Shown in pieces: positions 1 to 9,439 of a stretch of 64,000 nt of DNA. The notes beneath the pieces are model-generated. The model saw only the letters and a list, made by a program, of their open reading frames with translations, was not told the DNA's origin and ran no database searches. Origin of the DNA: Eumeta japonica (Eukaryota > Arthropoda > Insecta > Lepidoptera > Psychidae); contig BGZK01001373.1 in NCBI GenBank assembly GCA_005406025.1, positions 100,300 through 164,299 of the forward strand, in the 5' to 3' direction. The position numbers and the translations under genes were made by a program. The number at the start of each line of letters is the position of its first letter. Position 1 is the first letter of the stretch.

Positions 1-99
1 TCGTCAGTTACACTGGTGGAGGAGCGCTCCGGTTAAACGAGTGAACAGAAAGATTGAACAAAAAAGGCATAAGAAAGAAAAAGGAACAATAAATAAAAA

Positions 100-300
100 T
101 GACAGCGGTTTTTCAAAGCGCCCCCAACGAGGAGTTCGAGGAATTGTATAACTACGAGACATTGGCTGCGTTGAAGAACTAAAACGAACAACAGAGAAAA
201 GCGGGCTTAAGTCTTTATACGGCGAGCCCAGCCAAGTTTTACTTAAAAAACTATTGTCAACGCTGTAATGACGTATGAAGAAATTACAATCAAGTTAAGA
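100..300 (+). pseudogene. gag-like or leader fragment of the gypsy element
   Basis: An ATG at about 100 opens a frame of 27 codons that stops at about 180. The same frame continues past the stop with plausible protein-like sequence (ASPAKFYLKNYCQRC) before decaying. Its position between a possible primer-binding region and the reverse transcriptase suggests a gag N-terminus. No diagnostic motif is visible, so the assignment rests on position. Confidence 0.3.
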
Positions 301-396
301 GAAGAGCTTAAGTGCGAAATAAATAATGCGTAATTGTTTTACAACAGCAGACAGGATGAAACGGACACATCGGAATATTTCTATAAGTAAAATGGG

Positions 397-1100
397 TTGA
401 TAGAAATTAAAAAATACCTGTCGTTATGCAACCTAGTTCTGACTTTTATGTTAAAGAAACAGTGGAAGGTAATTGATTTGAATGTAAATAAAGATTTGTT
501 TGTCTGTCAGCGAGAGAAACTACAAGGGGTTTTAAGGGAATATTTTGATCATTTCGCGTTTGAGAATATTTACAATTAGGCAAATATTCAGGTTTTGACG
601 TAGAAATCATAACACAAGGTCCATAAGTCACCATACAGAGTGTCTATGAGACAATGTGAAATTATTGAAAAAAAACAAGGTACAACAAATGCTTGACAAT
701 GGTGCTATTAGGCATTCGAAAAGTTCTTATGCGTTTGCGAGGGTATTAGTAAAAAGTCAGATGACATATGGAGATTTTGTGCAGATATTAGAAAATTGAA
801 CAAGGAAATTATTTCAGGTTCGTATTCTATACAAAGAATTGAAGATTTAATAAAGTATTTAAGCAAAGGCAAATGTTTGGCTAGCTTCAACTTATTATCT
901 GGATACTGGCAGATGGCGGTAAGGGAAAAATTTTGTGTTCTACCGTACGGATTGGAGACGAGTCAGGCGAACTTTCAAAGAACGATGGACACAGTTTTAG
1001 CTGGGATTAAATATAGAAAGACATAGTGTATGTAGATGACGTCTTAGTATATGGGGAGACCTTCGGAGAGTTCTGAGATGCTTCAAGAGATTTACTAAAT
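397..1100 (+). pseudogene. gypsy reverse transcriptase remnant
   Basis: Frame pieces match the Ty3/gypsy reverse transcriptase. A connection segment (VLREYFDHFAFE) at about 520-570 precedes the fingers motif MLDNGAIRHSKSSYA near 690-735. IRKLNKEIISGSYSIQRIE follows at 787-843, then LASFNLLSGYWQMAV at 874-920, then an LPYGLETSQANFQRTMD segment near 940-990. The catalytic YVDD box is readable at about 1028-1042 after a frame break at 1024. At least three disruptions exist, so it is non-functional. Confidence 0.8.
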
Positions 1101-1440
1101 AAGTGCAGGGAAGCAAACTTGATGATGAAACTCGAAGTGTACCTTCGGTAATGAATCGATTATAGTTCTGGGATATGGAATTAGAGAAAGAGAGTTAAGT
1201 CCTCTAGAAAGAAATTAAATGCAGTGATAGAATTAGAGGGACCGTCAAGTGTGAAGACATCAAGATCATTTCTAGGTCTCACGTCCTTTCATAGAAAATT
1301 TATAGAAAATTACGCGCATATTGAGTTACCATTAACAAAGTTATTAAAAAAGGAAAATAATTTTCATAGGCCAGAGGAATGTTAGGCGGAAAATGTTTCT
1401 TTAGCATTTATGTGATCTTCCAGTTTTAAAACACTTTGAA

Positions 1441-1700
1441 AATAACGACATTAAAGTAGTAACTTGGTTATTTATAGATGCTAGGGAGAAAGCAGTAGGT
1501 GCATTATTGATGCAAGGCAATAAAGAGATGCATCCTGTATTTTATACCTCGCGAAAGTTGAGCGATTTAGAACGTAAATATTTCGCAACAGAAAGCGAAT
1601 ACTTAGGAGTTTTATGGACATTTAAATACAAAATATGTGGTATCAGACCACAAGACGTCATGTTAGTTATATGAGAATTAAGATGTTAAAATTGGCTAGC
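1441..1700 (+). pseudogene. gypsy RNase H remnant
   Basis: The frame reads IDAREKAVGALLMQGNKEMH and then TSRKLSDLERKYFATESEYL. This is the Ty3/gypsy RNase H pattern, with the first catalytic Asp in 'IDAR', a Glu-containing 'TESE' helix, and the usual spacing after the reverse transcriptase. It decays into stops at about 1670. It lies in the same orientation as the flanking RT and integrase pieces. Confidence 0.75.
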
Positions 1701-2035
1701 TAGATAGGCGCTTTGTCTACAGAAGTATGAATTTAAGATTGTACATACATCGGACGTCTGAAAGTAGTGTTAGATTTTCTTTCTAGAAATACAATTAAGG
1801 AAACCAATGAAGTAAAGTCGGTAGAGAAGGAGTTAGAATTAGCCGTGTATAGAATTTCAGCTGATACTTTAATACAAAATTAGAAAGATGGAGATTTTTG
1901 TGGGTGTCTTGCAAAAGCTTTAGATGAGAAGGGAGGTAGATATCTGAATTTTTATTGTAAGAAATGTAGTTTTATATAAAAAAATAAATAGGTTAGCACA
2001 AGAGAAAGAGGTAACACCGAGGTGCATATTTGAAT

Positions 2036-2960
2036 AAGTTTTGAAAGAAGTGCACGATGAACCTTGGACAGAGGGCATTTCGACTTAATCAAAATGTTGG
2101 GGAAGTTAAGAGAAAGGTATTTCATAAAGAATGCGGAGAAGGAAATGAAAAAATAGGTCGAATCGTGTCGCGTATATTTGGAGAGTATCAATTAGGTTAA
2201 ATTACAATAAATTTTTGTACTAGGCCTTTTAGAAAAGATTGATATCGCTGTGGATTTACTCATTAGAATACATTCTAATAAATAAACCTACATCATTGTT
2301 TACTTATTATGACGCATTAGAAGATCCAAGCACATTAATAAATACATAATAACAGCTTTAGAATACGCCTTGAAATATGTGATCACAGAGGCCATTCCGT
2401 GGGTCATAGGTGAAGTGATATCAGATTTTTTAATAAATGATATATTTTGTAAGTTTTGTTCTGTGCAGGATATAATATCCAATCGAGGGACTGTCTTTCG
2501 CTCAATAATTTTGAGAGATACGATCGGAGCATTTGGAGCAATATCACGATTTGCTACTGCGTTTCATCCGCAAGCAAATAGTTTGATAGAAAAGTTTCAT
2601 TAAAGGCTTTGGCAACTTTTATCGATGTATATTGGTATTAACCAGAGAGACTGGTGTATGTTTTAGCACCATTCGACTATACAGAGCATGAAATGCATGA
2701 CTCCATATTTTTTGATGTACTCTGGAGAGCTCACTGCCTTTTAAATAATACCCGCCTAGCAAAAGGCAGATAAAATCGAAAATTAGGTGTGATGAGGTTA
2801 AGAAATTTGTGAAAACTCGCATAGAAGACTTAGTATATATGCCTAAAGGGATTGTAGGTAAAACCGTTAAATTAATGCGATATTATAGAGGGCCATACAG
2901 AATTTGAGAAAAATTATCGAGGGCCACTTCTAAACTCGAATTACTCAAGAAACGAATGTG
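2036..2960 (+). pseudogene. gypsy integrase remnant
   Basis: Three integrase parts can be read. At about 2070-2180 is an H2C2-like zinc finger region (GHFDLIKMLGKLRERYF). At 2370-2600 is the catalytic core (ISNRGTVFRS with the second acidic position shifted to Asn, then FATAFHPQANSLIEKF with the catalytic Glu). At about 2860-2960 is a C-terminal segment resembling the RYYRGPYRI motif that follows the core in Ty3/gypsy integrases. Stops separate them. Loss of the 'SD' aspartate (now SN) is one visible inactivating change. Confidence 0.75.
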
Positions 2961-3086
2961 GGATATAGAATACGAATTTCGATTGAAAAGTTTTACCTAA
3001 GATAATAGGATAATGTGATGCATCCAATTGTAAATAAAAGAGTGAAGCTTATGAAAAAAATACGTGGAAACTATACATAGCAACAG

Positions 3087-3149
3087 TTTGCAATATATTA
3101 ATAGTAATTAATGTCATGGTGACATTAATTACTATTAATATATTGCAAA
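3087..3149. repeat. perfect 30-bp inverted repeat with 3-nt loop
   Basis: The left arm at 3087-3116 begins tttgcaatatattaatagta. It is followed by tgg and an exact reverse complement at 3120-3149. The arms are AT-rich. It lies just after the gypsy integrase remnant, inside the possible 3' LTR or untranslated region. It may be a fold-back insertion or a recent palindromic duplication; no coding role is supported. Confidence 0.95.
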
Positions 3150-4440
3150 GATATATTTGAAAGAAAAAAATAAAGTTTATTATTAGTGTAAGATAGGTTC
3201 GGATGTTAAAAACTATTGCCTCTACAATCATATTTATTAAAGTGGTATAAAGTCAATGTTAGCGCGAATTTAATAAGTTAATATCTCTCTTATTTTTATG
3301 TTGCATGTTACGTGCGAGAGCTGGTGAACCACCGGGCGGCTGACGCCGCGCTCAGAATCAGATGTCACTATAGAAGAACTGTAAGACGTAGAAAAACTTA
3401 CTGTGACCTATTTTAAAATGATTAAAGATTATGTGAGAAAGGTGAAGTATAAAAGATAGATACGGTCTCTAAAGGAAGGCAACTATGCTCACAGAGTAGT
3501 GCGACTGTTCATCCATGCGACTGGCTTATTGACCTGCGATCAGTGGCAGCCGACATGTTCTAGCAGCTTCTCAAGCATTTTAGAAATGCTCCGACTCAGG
3601 AAAAATGATTTTTGTTACTGTGAAATTTGTTAACATTTTTTTATATTTAGTAGCATCTTTAGGCTTTTTGAGTGGTAGTCTGTCTTTTCATGTGGTTTTG
3701 ACAGGTGAGTACATTCTGGCAACGTTGCAATACGTGCTTAGGCGTAAATAATGAACATATAATCTCTTGTAAACATATGAAATTGTAAACTGAAAACCAT
3801 GTCAAAGGATGTTATGTGATAGTAACTAATAGACCGCAAACAAATTAAACGATTATCCACATTAGATAGGGCGTAGGGCCTTATACTGTCAGTTACTACG
3901 GGGTTCATGGATGTAAAAAAACAGATTGTGATTTCACACGCGGTAGAAATTAAACTTAGTATTCTGATTGATTTTTAAGAGAATGTGATGAATACACTAT
4001 GGAGGTTGTATACAGAAAGAAATTGGTCGACAGTTTTTTTTTACTCAAAGTAACATTTTAGTAAAGATACAAATTGTTCAATTCAGTATAAAATAATTTT
4101 TAAAAGTGCGCAATATTCACTAAGATTCAACAAAAAATATTGTGCTATAGATTTCAGCGTCTTTCTTTCTCTCTCCCTCCCTCTATTTGTATATATTTCG
4201 AATAGATTAAGAATATAATCGACAGTACAAAGTTCAGTCTCCATGGTATTCAGAGTCAGTGCACCGGCCCATATACAAAGGTAAAGTTGTGGGTAGGAGC
4301 GACGGCTTCTAAGAACTCGATTCTTATCGGCTTCCCTTTCATAAAATATTTAATATGCATAATTCATAAATAAATAAATTATTGCTTTTTAGTATACAGA
4401 CACTTAAAATTATTTTTAATTTTCAATAATTATTGTAAAT
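3150..4440. other. no recognised gene; possible gypsy 3' LTR or flank
   Basis: Mostly AT-rich. A stretch near 3890 (ctgtcagttac) resembles the window's first bases (tcgtcagttaca), which is weak support for a 3' LTR ending there. An open frame of about 58 codons at about 3450-3630 on the plus strand (contains CDQWQPTCSSS) matches nothing I recognise. Confidence 0.4.
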
Positions 4441-4740
4441 AATATCCAGCCTTCTTACGTTAGTAACGTAAGCCCTATATAAAAAACACTTCAAATAACT
4501 CGAAAGCAACCGAGTTATTTAGACGACCAAATTCAGAATGTTCGCAATCGTCGTAATCAATGTGAAATGTTGAGTCTTCCATATTCAGTTGTATTATAGC
4601 GTTATGGCGTCGCCTCGGTCCGCGAGCCTGTGGGTCGCAAGCCGCGGGCGAGCGGCTTGGCAACTTGGTTGATCGCGAGTTTCGCGATCAACCGTGTAAC
4701 ATAATTTCACCTTTAACGTGAACTCTAAGGTGTTATATTC
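4441..4740. other. structured GC-rich repeat fragment, unclassified
   Basis: Contains a 17-nt near-palindrome at about 4456-4472 (ttacgttagtaacgtaa), a stem with loop at about 4638-4657 (aagccgc ... gcggctt), and a 12-bp stem at about 4664-4690 (ggttgatcgcga, loop gtt, complement). A minus-strand frame (4663-4475) contains MEDSTFHIDYDDCEHSEFGR, which is not recognised. The structures suggest the end of a DNA transposon. Confidence 0.4.
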
Positions 4741-4877
4741 GGTTGCGGATTCTTGTGTTATACATCATTATGTAAATAATAATGCGTTTCGATCAGCGGA
4801 GATTTCCGATTATACCCGAATAAAAAACGGTTTTGCAAATAGCATCATTCCCGTGTCGAATTAAGTATAGAATTATA

Positions 4878-5071
4878 GGGCGGCGTACAAACAAAAATTA
4901 AATTACAATGTCCAATGGCTGTCTTTATTCCTTGCTATGCTCACGTACTTAACGTACACGGAGTGTTATCTCGATCTTTAGAAAATATTCCAGAGTCAAA
5001 ACAATTTTTCGGCCACATCAATTGCATAATAAATTTTTTTAATAAATCTACTAAACGTTCGGGTCTTTTAA
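4878..5071 (+). pseudogene. hAT transposase, N-proximal piece (left of nested insertion)
   Basis: The frame reads VQTKIKLQCPMAVFIPCYAH and continues to a conserved FFNKSTKR segment. This matches the central part of hAT transposases of the ZMYM1-like/TTF-type group (CHAHNLNL-like block, then an FF..STKR block). The N-terminal third (BED-type finger and first catalytic Asp) is not found upstream, where the frame meets a stop, so the gene is 5'-truncated. It is cut at 5071 by the 2.5-kb transposon, and its continuation starts at 7600 after one TTAA. The protein would be a cut-and-paste transposase; this copy is inactive. Confidence 0.75.
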
Positions 5072-5073
5072 AA

Positions 5074-5102
5074 TTGAACCACCAATTGGAAGAAGGGAAT
5101 AA
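5074..5102 (+). repeat. left terminal inverted repeat (29 bp)
   Basis: Exact reverse complement of 7567-7595. It includes the 8-bp palindrome ccaattgg and the core ttggaagaagggaataa, which recurs inside the element at 5234-5250 and, with one change, at 7372-7388. Confidence 0.95.
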
Positions 5103-5231
5103 AAGCCGTTTTGGACGAAATAGATTTTTACTCATATTAGCTCTTTTCAATCGTAAAACTACGCGTCAGGTTGAAAAAAGAAATAAAACGGTCAAACGCC
5201 ATTGTAATACTAGCGGCCAAAAAAGTTGGAA

Positions 5232-5276
5232 GTTGGAAGAAGGGAATAAATCATGGATTTATTTCTTTCTTCCAAC
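5232..5276. repeat. subterminal hairpin carrying the TIR core
   Basis: Arms 5232-5251 and 5257-5276 pair over 20 positions with two G-T type mismatches, around a catgg loop. Each arm holds the TIR core motif. Repeated subterminal core motifs are commonly transposase-binding sites; that role here is inference. Confidence 0.8.
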
Positions 5277-5489
5277 TAACAACCTTTTGTCATACAATTA
5301 AAGGTAATTTTAATTTGACATTTTTATTCACTTAAACCGTTAGTAATAACTGAATTTGATTGGCTGGTTAGCCGGTTGCTTAGATCATCGCCATTTTGTT
5401 TTGTTTACCAGTTATTTAGTTGACACTTGACCTTGACTACAAACGTTTGTGGTGCGCGTTGTTGTGATTATTTAAAAGGAGAAAGAACA

Positions 5490-7244
5490 ATGTCAACTGA
5501 GAACGAATCATCTGATGATGAGATTAACATTCCAAAAAAGAAGAAAAGAGGGGTACGTAATTCTCACCTTTATAAAAAGGAAATACAAAAAACACAGCGT
5601 CTATGGGGTCAATCGTACACAAGTACAAGCACAGGGAGGTTAATAGAGGCAAAAAGCAATAAAGAACGTGATTGTAAATGCATAAAAAAGTGCACTCAGC
5701 AGTTCAGTAATATAGATAGACAAGCAATAATGGATACAGTTTATAATGGACGACCCAAAAATGAGCAAGACACGTATCTTATGAGCCTTATTGAACGCTC
5801 AAATATAGCCCGCCGCCGCCAATCTGACAATGAGAATAAAAAAAACCGTGACAGTAGCTTTCATTACTTTGCCATGAAAAATACTGAAAAGATAAAAGTA
5901 TGTCGTGAAGCATTCTCCATATTATACGCCGTGAAAAATAAACATATATTCCGATTGACTCGTCTTATCACCGAAGGTAAACCCCCAGAAGATCAGCGTG
6001 GTAAACATCGTAATCGAGGAAATAGCTTACCGAATGAAGCGAATGTTGCGATCGATCAACACATACGATCATTTCCCCTAAAACTATCGCATTACAGCAA
6101 CAGAGAGCTTTATTATTTAGAGGCTAGCCTTAATGTCAAAATAATGTTTGAACTTTTTTCCAAGGACTACCCCCAATATAAAGATGTTGTGAAATATGAT
6201 TACTATAGGACATATTTTAAACAAAATTTCGACTATAGATTTGGGCGGCCACAAGTCGACGTTTGCTCTGTCTGTGAAGAGCTAGAATCCAAAATAAAAA
6301 GTACTTCACTTAATGATAATGCAAAGAGAGTAGCTGTGGCTGAGAAAATGGTACATGTGAAACGAGCGAAAAAGTTTTATAATAAACAAAAAGAAATATT
6401 GACTTTATGCAATGATAAAGACGATGTAGGCGCTATACGTTTTGATTATATGCAGAACCTACCTTTGCCAAAGATTCCTGTTCAAGAAATGTTTTACTTA
6501 AGAAAACTATGGCTGTACGTGTTTTGCGTTCACGATTTAAAAACAAACGAGGCACATTTCTATACTTATCATGAGGGAGAAGCTAAAGGAGGTCCGGATG
6601 AAGTTTGTAGTCTATTATGGATGATGATACAGAAAATGGATCCTAAAATCAAAGAACTACACGTTTTTAGCGATGCTTGCGGTGGGCAAAATAGGAACAA
6701 CACACTCATAAGGTTTTTTTTGACCCTCGTATCAATCAATCGTTTTGATAAAATATATCAATACTTTCCGGTGCGAGGACATTCCTTTTTGCAATGTGAT
6801 CGTAATTTTGAAACAGCCAAGAGACTTATTAGAAGAAAAGATAGAATATACGTCCCAGCTCAGTACAACAACTTGATTTCAGAAGCTAAAAGTAAGGGAT
6901 TTTTGGTTGAAACCATTAATAAAGAGAACATATTGAATTTTAAAACAACATGGCAGCCGTTCTACAAGAAAACCTGCAAGTCAATAGATAAAAGTACAAC
7001 TTTTAAAATATCAAAATATAAACATTTTGAGTACAATAGTGGTAATAAAGATTACTTAACCTGTTCCGAATTCATTGACGGATTTGTAAAGACATCTTTT
7101 TTGCTCCGAAAATCAAGAACTAATCCTAAAATACCTGAAGAAAAAGCATACCCGTCAAAACTACCCATAAACGAAAAAAAGATGAATGATGTGCGAAAAT
7201 CATACCATATATTCCTGAAGAATATAAGACGTTTTATGATTTGA
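5490..7244 (+). CDS. DUF7869-type transposase of the nested transposon
   Basis: 584 codons from ATG 5490 (gaaagaaca context); the frame is open 21 codons further upstream but this Met is the likeliest start. Residues 1-40 are acidic then basic (PKKKKR, possible nuclear signal). Cysteines at 62, 64 and 68 and a CSVC pair at 259-262 suggest zinc-binding parts. From about 315 the sequence matches my memory of the DUF7869 family: RFDYMQNLPLPK (Asp319), VHDLKTNEAHFYTYHEGEA, HVFSDACGGQNRN (Asp395) and GHSFLQCDRNFE (Asp438, Glu441). These acidic residues fit an RNase H-like catalytic core. A single-base loss in the A-run near 7196-7200 shifts the last codons; the alternative frame continues to a stop at 7294-7296 with an acidic end. 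No other lesion is seen, so the copy is young. It is presumably an element-mobilising DNA transposase acting in the nucleus. Confidence 0.85.
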   Translation: MSTENESSDDEINIPKKKKRGVRNSHLYKKEIQKTQRLWGQSYTSTSTGRLIEAKSNKERDCKCIKKCTQQFSNIDRQAIMDTVYNGRPKNEQDTYLMSLIERSNIARRRQSDNENKKNRDSSFHYFAMKNTEKIKVCREAFSILYAVKNKHIFRLTRLITEGKPPEDQRGKHRNRGNSLPNEANVAIDQHIRSFPLKLSHYSNRELYYLEASLNVKIMFELFSKDYPQYKDVVKYDYYRTYFKQNFDYRFGRPQVDVCSVCEELESKIKSTSLNDNAKRVAVAEKMVHVKRAKKFYNKQKEILTLCNDKDDVGAIRFDYMQNLPLPKIPVQEMFYLRKLWLYVFCVHDLKTNEAHFYTYHEGEAKGGPDEVCSLLWMMIQKMDPKIKELHVFSDACGGQNRNNTLIRFFLTLVSINRFDKIYQYFPVRGHSFLQCDRNFETAKRLIRRKDRIYVPAQYNNLISEAKSKGFLVETINKENILNFKTTWQPFYKKTCKSIDKSTTFKISKYKHFEYNSGNKDYLTCSEFIDGFVKTSFLLRKSRTNPKIPEEKAYPSKLPINEKKMNDVRKSYHIFLKNIRRFMI

Positions 7245-7296
7245 TTTTGACTTGGCCCACAACAACATTGGATGGTGCTGATATAGATGAGGATTA

Positions 7297-7566
7297 ATAC
7301 AATATCTTTTCTATGTTATTAATATAATAAATGCTAATATTCTTTAATATTTGTGTTTTTATTTTCATAAATTGGAAAAAGGGAATAATTCCAAGAATTT
7401 CAAACTACCCTAACTTTTGTTTGTCTTTACATAAAATATTTTTTTTTACAGCATATTATCGGCAACAATGTTTACAACATTTCATTTTAAGATATCATGG
7501 GCATTTGATCTATACGTTGAGAGTAAATCAGTTTTTTCTAATTATCTTAGTTCGAACTTTTTGTAA
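7297..7566. other. 3' non-coding part of the nested transposon
   Basis: AT-rich sequence after the transposase. An internal copy of the TIR core in direct orientation lies at 7372-7388 (one mismatch). AATAAA-like runs near 7320 could serve as a polyadenylation signal for the transposase transcript. Confidence 0.6.
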
Positions 7567-7595
7567 TTATTCCCTTCTTCCAATTGGTGGTTCAA
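7567..7595 (-). repeat. right terminal inverted repeat (29 bp)
   Basis: Reads ttgaaccaccaattggaaga onward on the minus strand, identical to the left TIR over 29 bp. TTAA follows at 7596-7599. Confidence 0.95.
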
Positions 7596-7599
7596 TTAA

Positions 7600-8583
7600 C
7601 GTCAGATCGTCGTTTGCTTGGTGTCGCAGAAACTCGATGGCAGTATCATTCTCGTATTATTAATGTCATTTGTAACTGTAGATCCGACATAATACAAACA
7701 TTTAATATAATTATAGAAAATCCGATGGATTGGGATTCTGAATCAATTGCCATATCAGAAAGTTTGTTAATGAAATTAGAAGATAGGGAATTTTGCTTTT
7801 TTTTTGCATACTTTAGCTGAATTATTTGCAAGAACAGATATTACATTCGCTTTACTACAAAATAAACAGAGTGATATAGACGTCGTTATTCGCGAAGTTC
7901 AATCGCTATTAAATTGGTTTGGGAGTAATTTCATTAATAAGTTTGACGAAATTTACGACAGTGTCACTGATATAAGTGAGCCTCCACGAAGACGCCGACG
8001 TCTATTTAGCTCAGAATCAGACTTAAAACGCGAGTATAAACGTATTTTCATCGAAGTTGTAGATAATGTTAAAAATCAAATTCAAACCAGATATAGTTCA
8101 CTAAGCAATTTGTCGTTTTTAGATTTACTAAGTAAGTCGAAATATGATTTATTCGAACGTAAATTTCCTGAGGATAAACTAAATAATTTAAATTTATTAT
8201 TTCCTCGAATTTTTGACATAACTGCATTAAAAATGAGTTAAAAGTATTATATTCGTCTCCCTCGCTTAAAAGATTAGATATGTACGAGTTATTTTGCATT
8301 TACAAAAGATATCTTAAAGATACATTTCCTCAAATTTTAAGCTTAAGTAATATCTGTTTAACCCTTCCGATAACAATTGCGGCCGCGGAACGATCTTTTC
8401 AGCTCTCAAACGCATTCATACGTACCTCGGGAATAGCCAGACAGAACAAAGGCTTTCAGATCTCGCGTTGTTATCTATAGAAAAACATTTACTGTTGCAA
8501 ATCAAAGTAAGCCAAATTTTTATGACTTGGTATTGGCTCATTTTCTCAAGAAAAATCGTAGATTACCACTAGAATTTAAATAG
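7600..8583 (+). pseudogene. hAT transposase, C-terminal piece (right of nested insertion)
   Basis: Starts in frame with TSDRRLLGVAETRW, the conserved 'DTRW' block of hAT transposases, directly continuing the left piece if the insertion is removed. A helical insertion-domain-like region follows. The C-terminal dimerisation domain reads LSNICLTLPITIAAAERSF and then, after a one-base shift, LSDLALLSIEKHLL, ending at TAG 8581-8583. Single-base frameshifts are visible in the T-run at about 7797-7805, in the A-run at about 8230, near 8395 and near 8505. The gene is therefore older and more decayed than the transposon inserted in it. Confidence 0.85.
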
Positions 8584-8691
8584 CTTTTTTATCTCATTTA
8601 ATTCATTTATCCACTGCGCTGCTATAAATTCGACTAAAGGAAACTACTTCATTAGTTTTTTTCCAAGCTGCTTCTATCGTTGACTTCAAGT

Positions 8692-8750
8692 ATGCCAAAA
8701 GTGGCGAATGAAATATCTCCGCGTTATACCAGAGGGCGTTACAGAGCTCG
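8692..8750 (+). CDS. candidate first coding exon, unrecognised
   Basis: An ATG with A at -3 opens 19 codons (MPKVANEISPRYTRGRYRA) plus two bases. It is followed at once by GTAAGT at 8751, a strong splice donor. The basic tail and short length would fit the start of a nuclear protein or of a transposase with an intron. No downstream acceptor was identified, and the adjacent hAT could make this part of the same element's flank. Function unknown. Confidence 0.25.
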
Positions 8751-9439
8751 GTAAGTAATAGTTATATTTTTATTAATAATGTTTAATGTTGACAATTTTT
8801 TAAGGTTCGGCTTCCCTTTATATTTTTCTCACCCCTCGCCACTGGTTGTGGGGATACAGACTGCTACGAACCATCGCATAAAGAGTAAAGAAAAGAATAG
8901 GGATTCTTTCACAGCCTAAAGCCTATATGTACATTTATAGCTATCTCTCTTTCGTTACACATTTTCGTTTCATACAATCCAATTCACACCGCCCCCAAAG
9001 GAAGTTTCACTTCAAAACTGCTTTCTATTTTTCTTTTTGAGGGTCATGTTATAGGATATGTGGTACTGAAAGTCAAAAGAAAACAAAAGCTTTAGGTTTT
9101 TTATTATAATATTTAATTGGTTATCTCATCAGTTACTTTTGTTTTGTTATAGTAGCAGTCAATTCGTTCTTAGATTGAACAAAAGTTCCAGTGGGCGCAA
9201 ACGACTCATGCGCAGAGTCCTGTAGAAGCAAAGCTGTTTATACGCCCAATACGAGCTTCTACAGTTGCGCCTTTGAAAATTTTTCTAATGTTACCTAGAA
9301 CAGAAAATGAGATGGATTATGTTTATAAAAATAACTCTAACATCCTAATATTACATTTTTGTACACTTAATTATGAATACTATACATAGTAGAATTTTGA
9401 ATAAGGAAGAACATATAAATTAGGTTTATAAATTACGTG
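8751..9439. other. no recognised gene
   Basis: AT-rich. A short GC-richer stretch at about 9180-9280 contains a partial self-complement (cgcccaatacgagcttctac against gtagaagc upstream). No open frame or known repeat was recognised. Confidence 0.5.

Larger units (their letters stand above)
1..3000 (+). mobile_element. Ty3/gypsy LTR retrotransposon, heavily decayed
   Basis: Translated pieces run in the order gag-like, reverse transcriptase, RNase H, integrase, which is the Ty3/gypsy pol order. Every domain is broken by stops and frameshifts, and no open frame is longer than about 80 codons, so the copy is dead. The first bases end in TTACA, and a GC-rich stretch (ggaggagcgctcc) follows, which could be the end of a 5' LTR and the primer-binding region; the LTR itself would lie left of the window. 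A 3' LTR may begin near 3014 (tgtgatgc) but was not proven. The family is clear from domain order; the lineage within Ty3/gypsy is not assigned. Confidence 0.85.
5072..7595 (+). mobile_element. 2.5-kb DNA transposon with DUF7869-type transposase, nested in a hAT
   Basis: Perfect 29-bp TIRs lie at 5074-5102 and 7567-7595, beginning ttgaaccaccaattggaaga. TTAA flanks both ends (5068-5071 and 7596-7599). Removing the element with one TTAA rejoins the interrupted hAT frame as ctt-tta-acg, with no codon lost or gained, so these are the true insertion borders. The left end carries two extra A bases before the TIR, so a 2-bp AA target duplication is also arithmetically possible. It contains one transposase gene (5490-7244) and extra copies of the TIR core near each end. 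The TTAA target and protein type could fit Sola3 or a relative, but I cannot assign the superfamily. Confidence 0.88.

Noticed and set aside
446..634. Minus-strand open frame in the gypsy region
   Set aside because: It is the shadow of the plus-strand pol remnant and has no motif.
3049..3231. Hydrophobic minus-strand open frame
   Set aside because: It is produced by the AT-rich perfect hairpin at 3087-3149; palindromes read alike on both strands.
4941..5150. Minus-strand open frame over the hAT/transposon junction
   Set aside because: It crosses the insertion border of two unrelated plus-strand elements, so it cannot be a natural gene.
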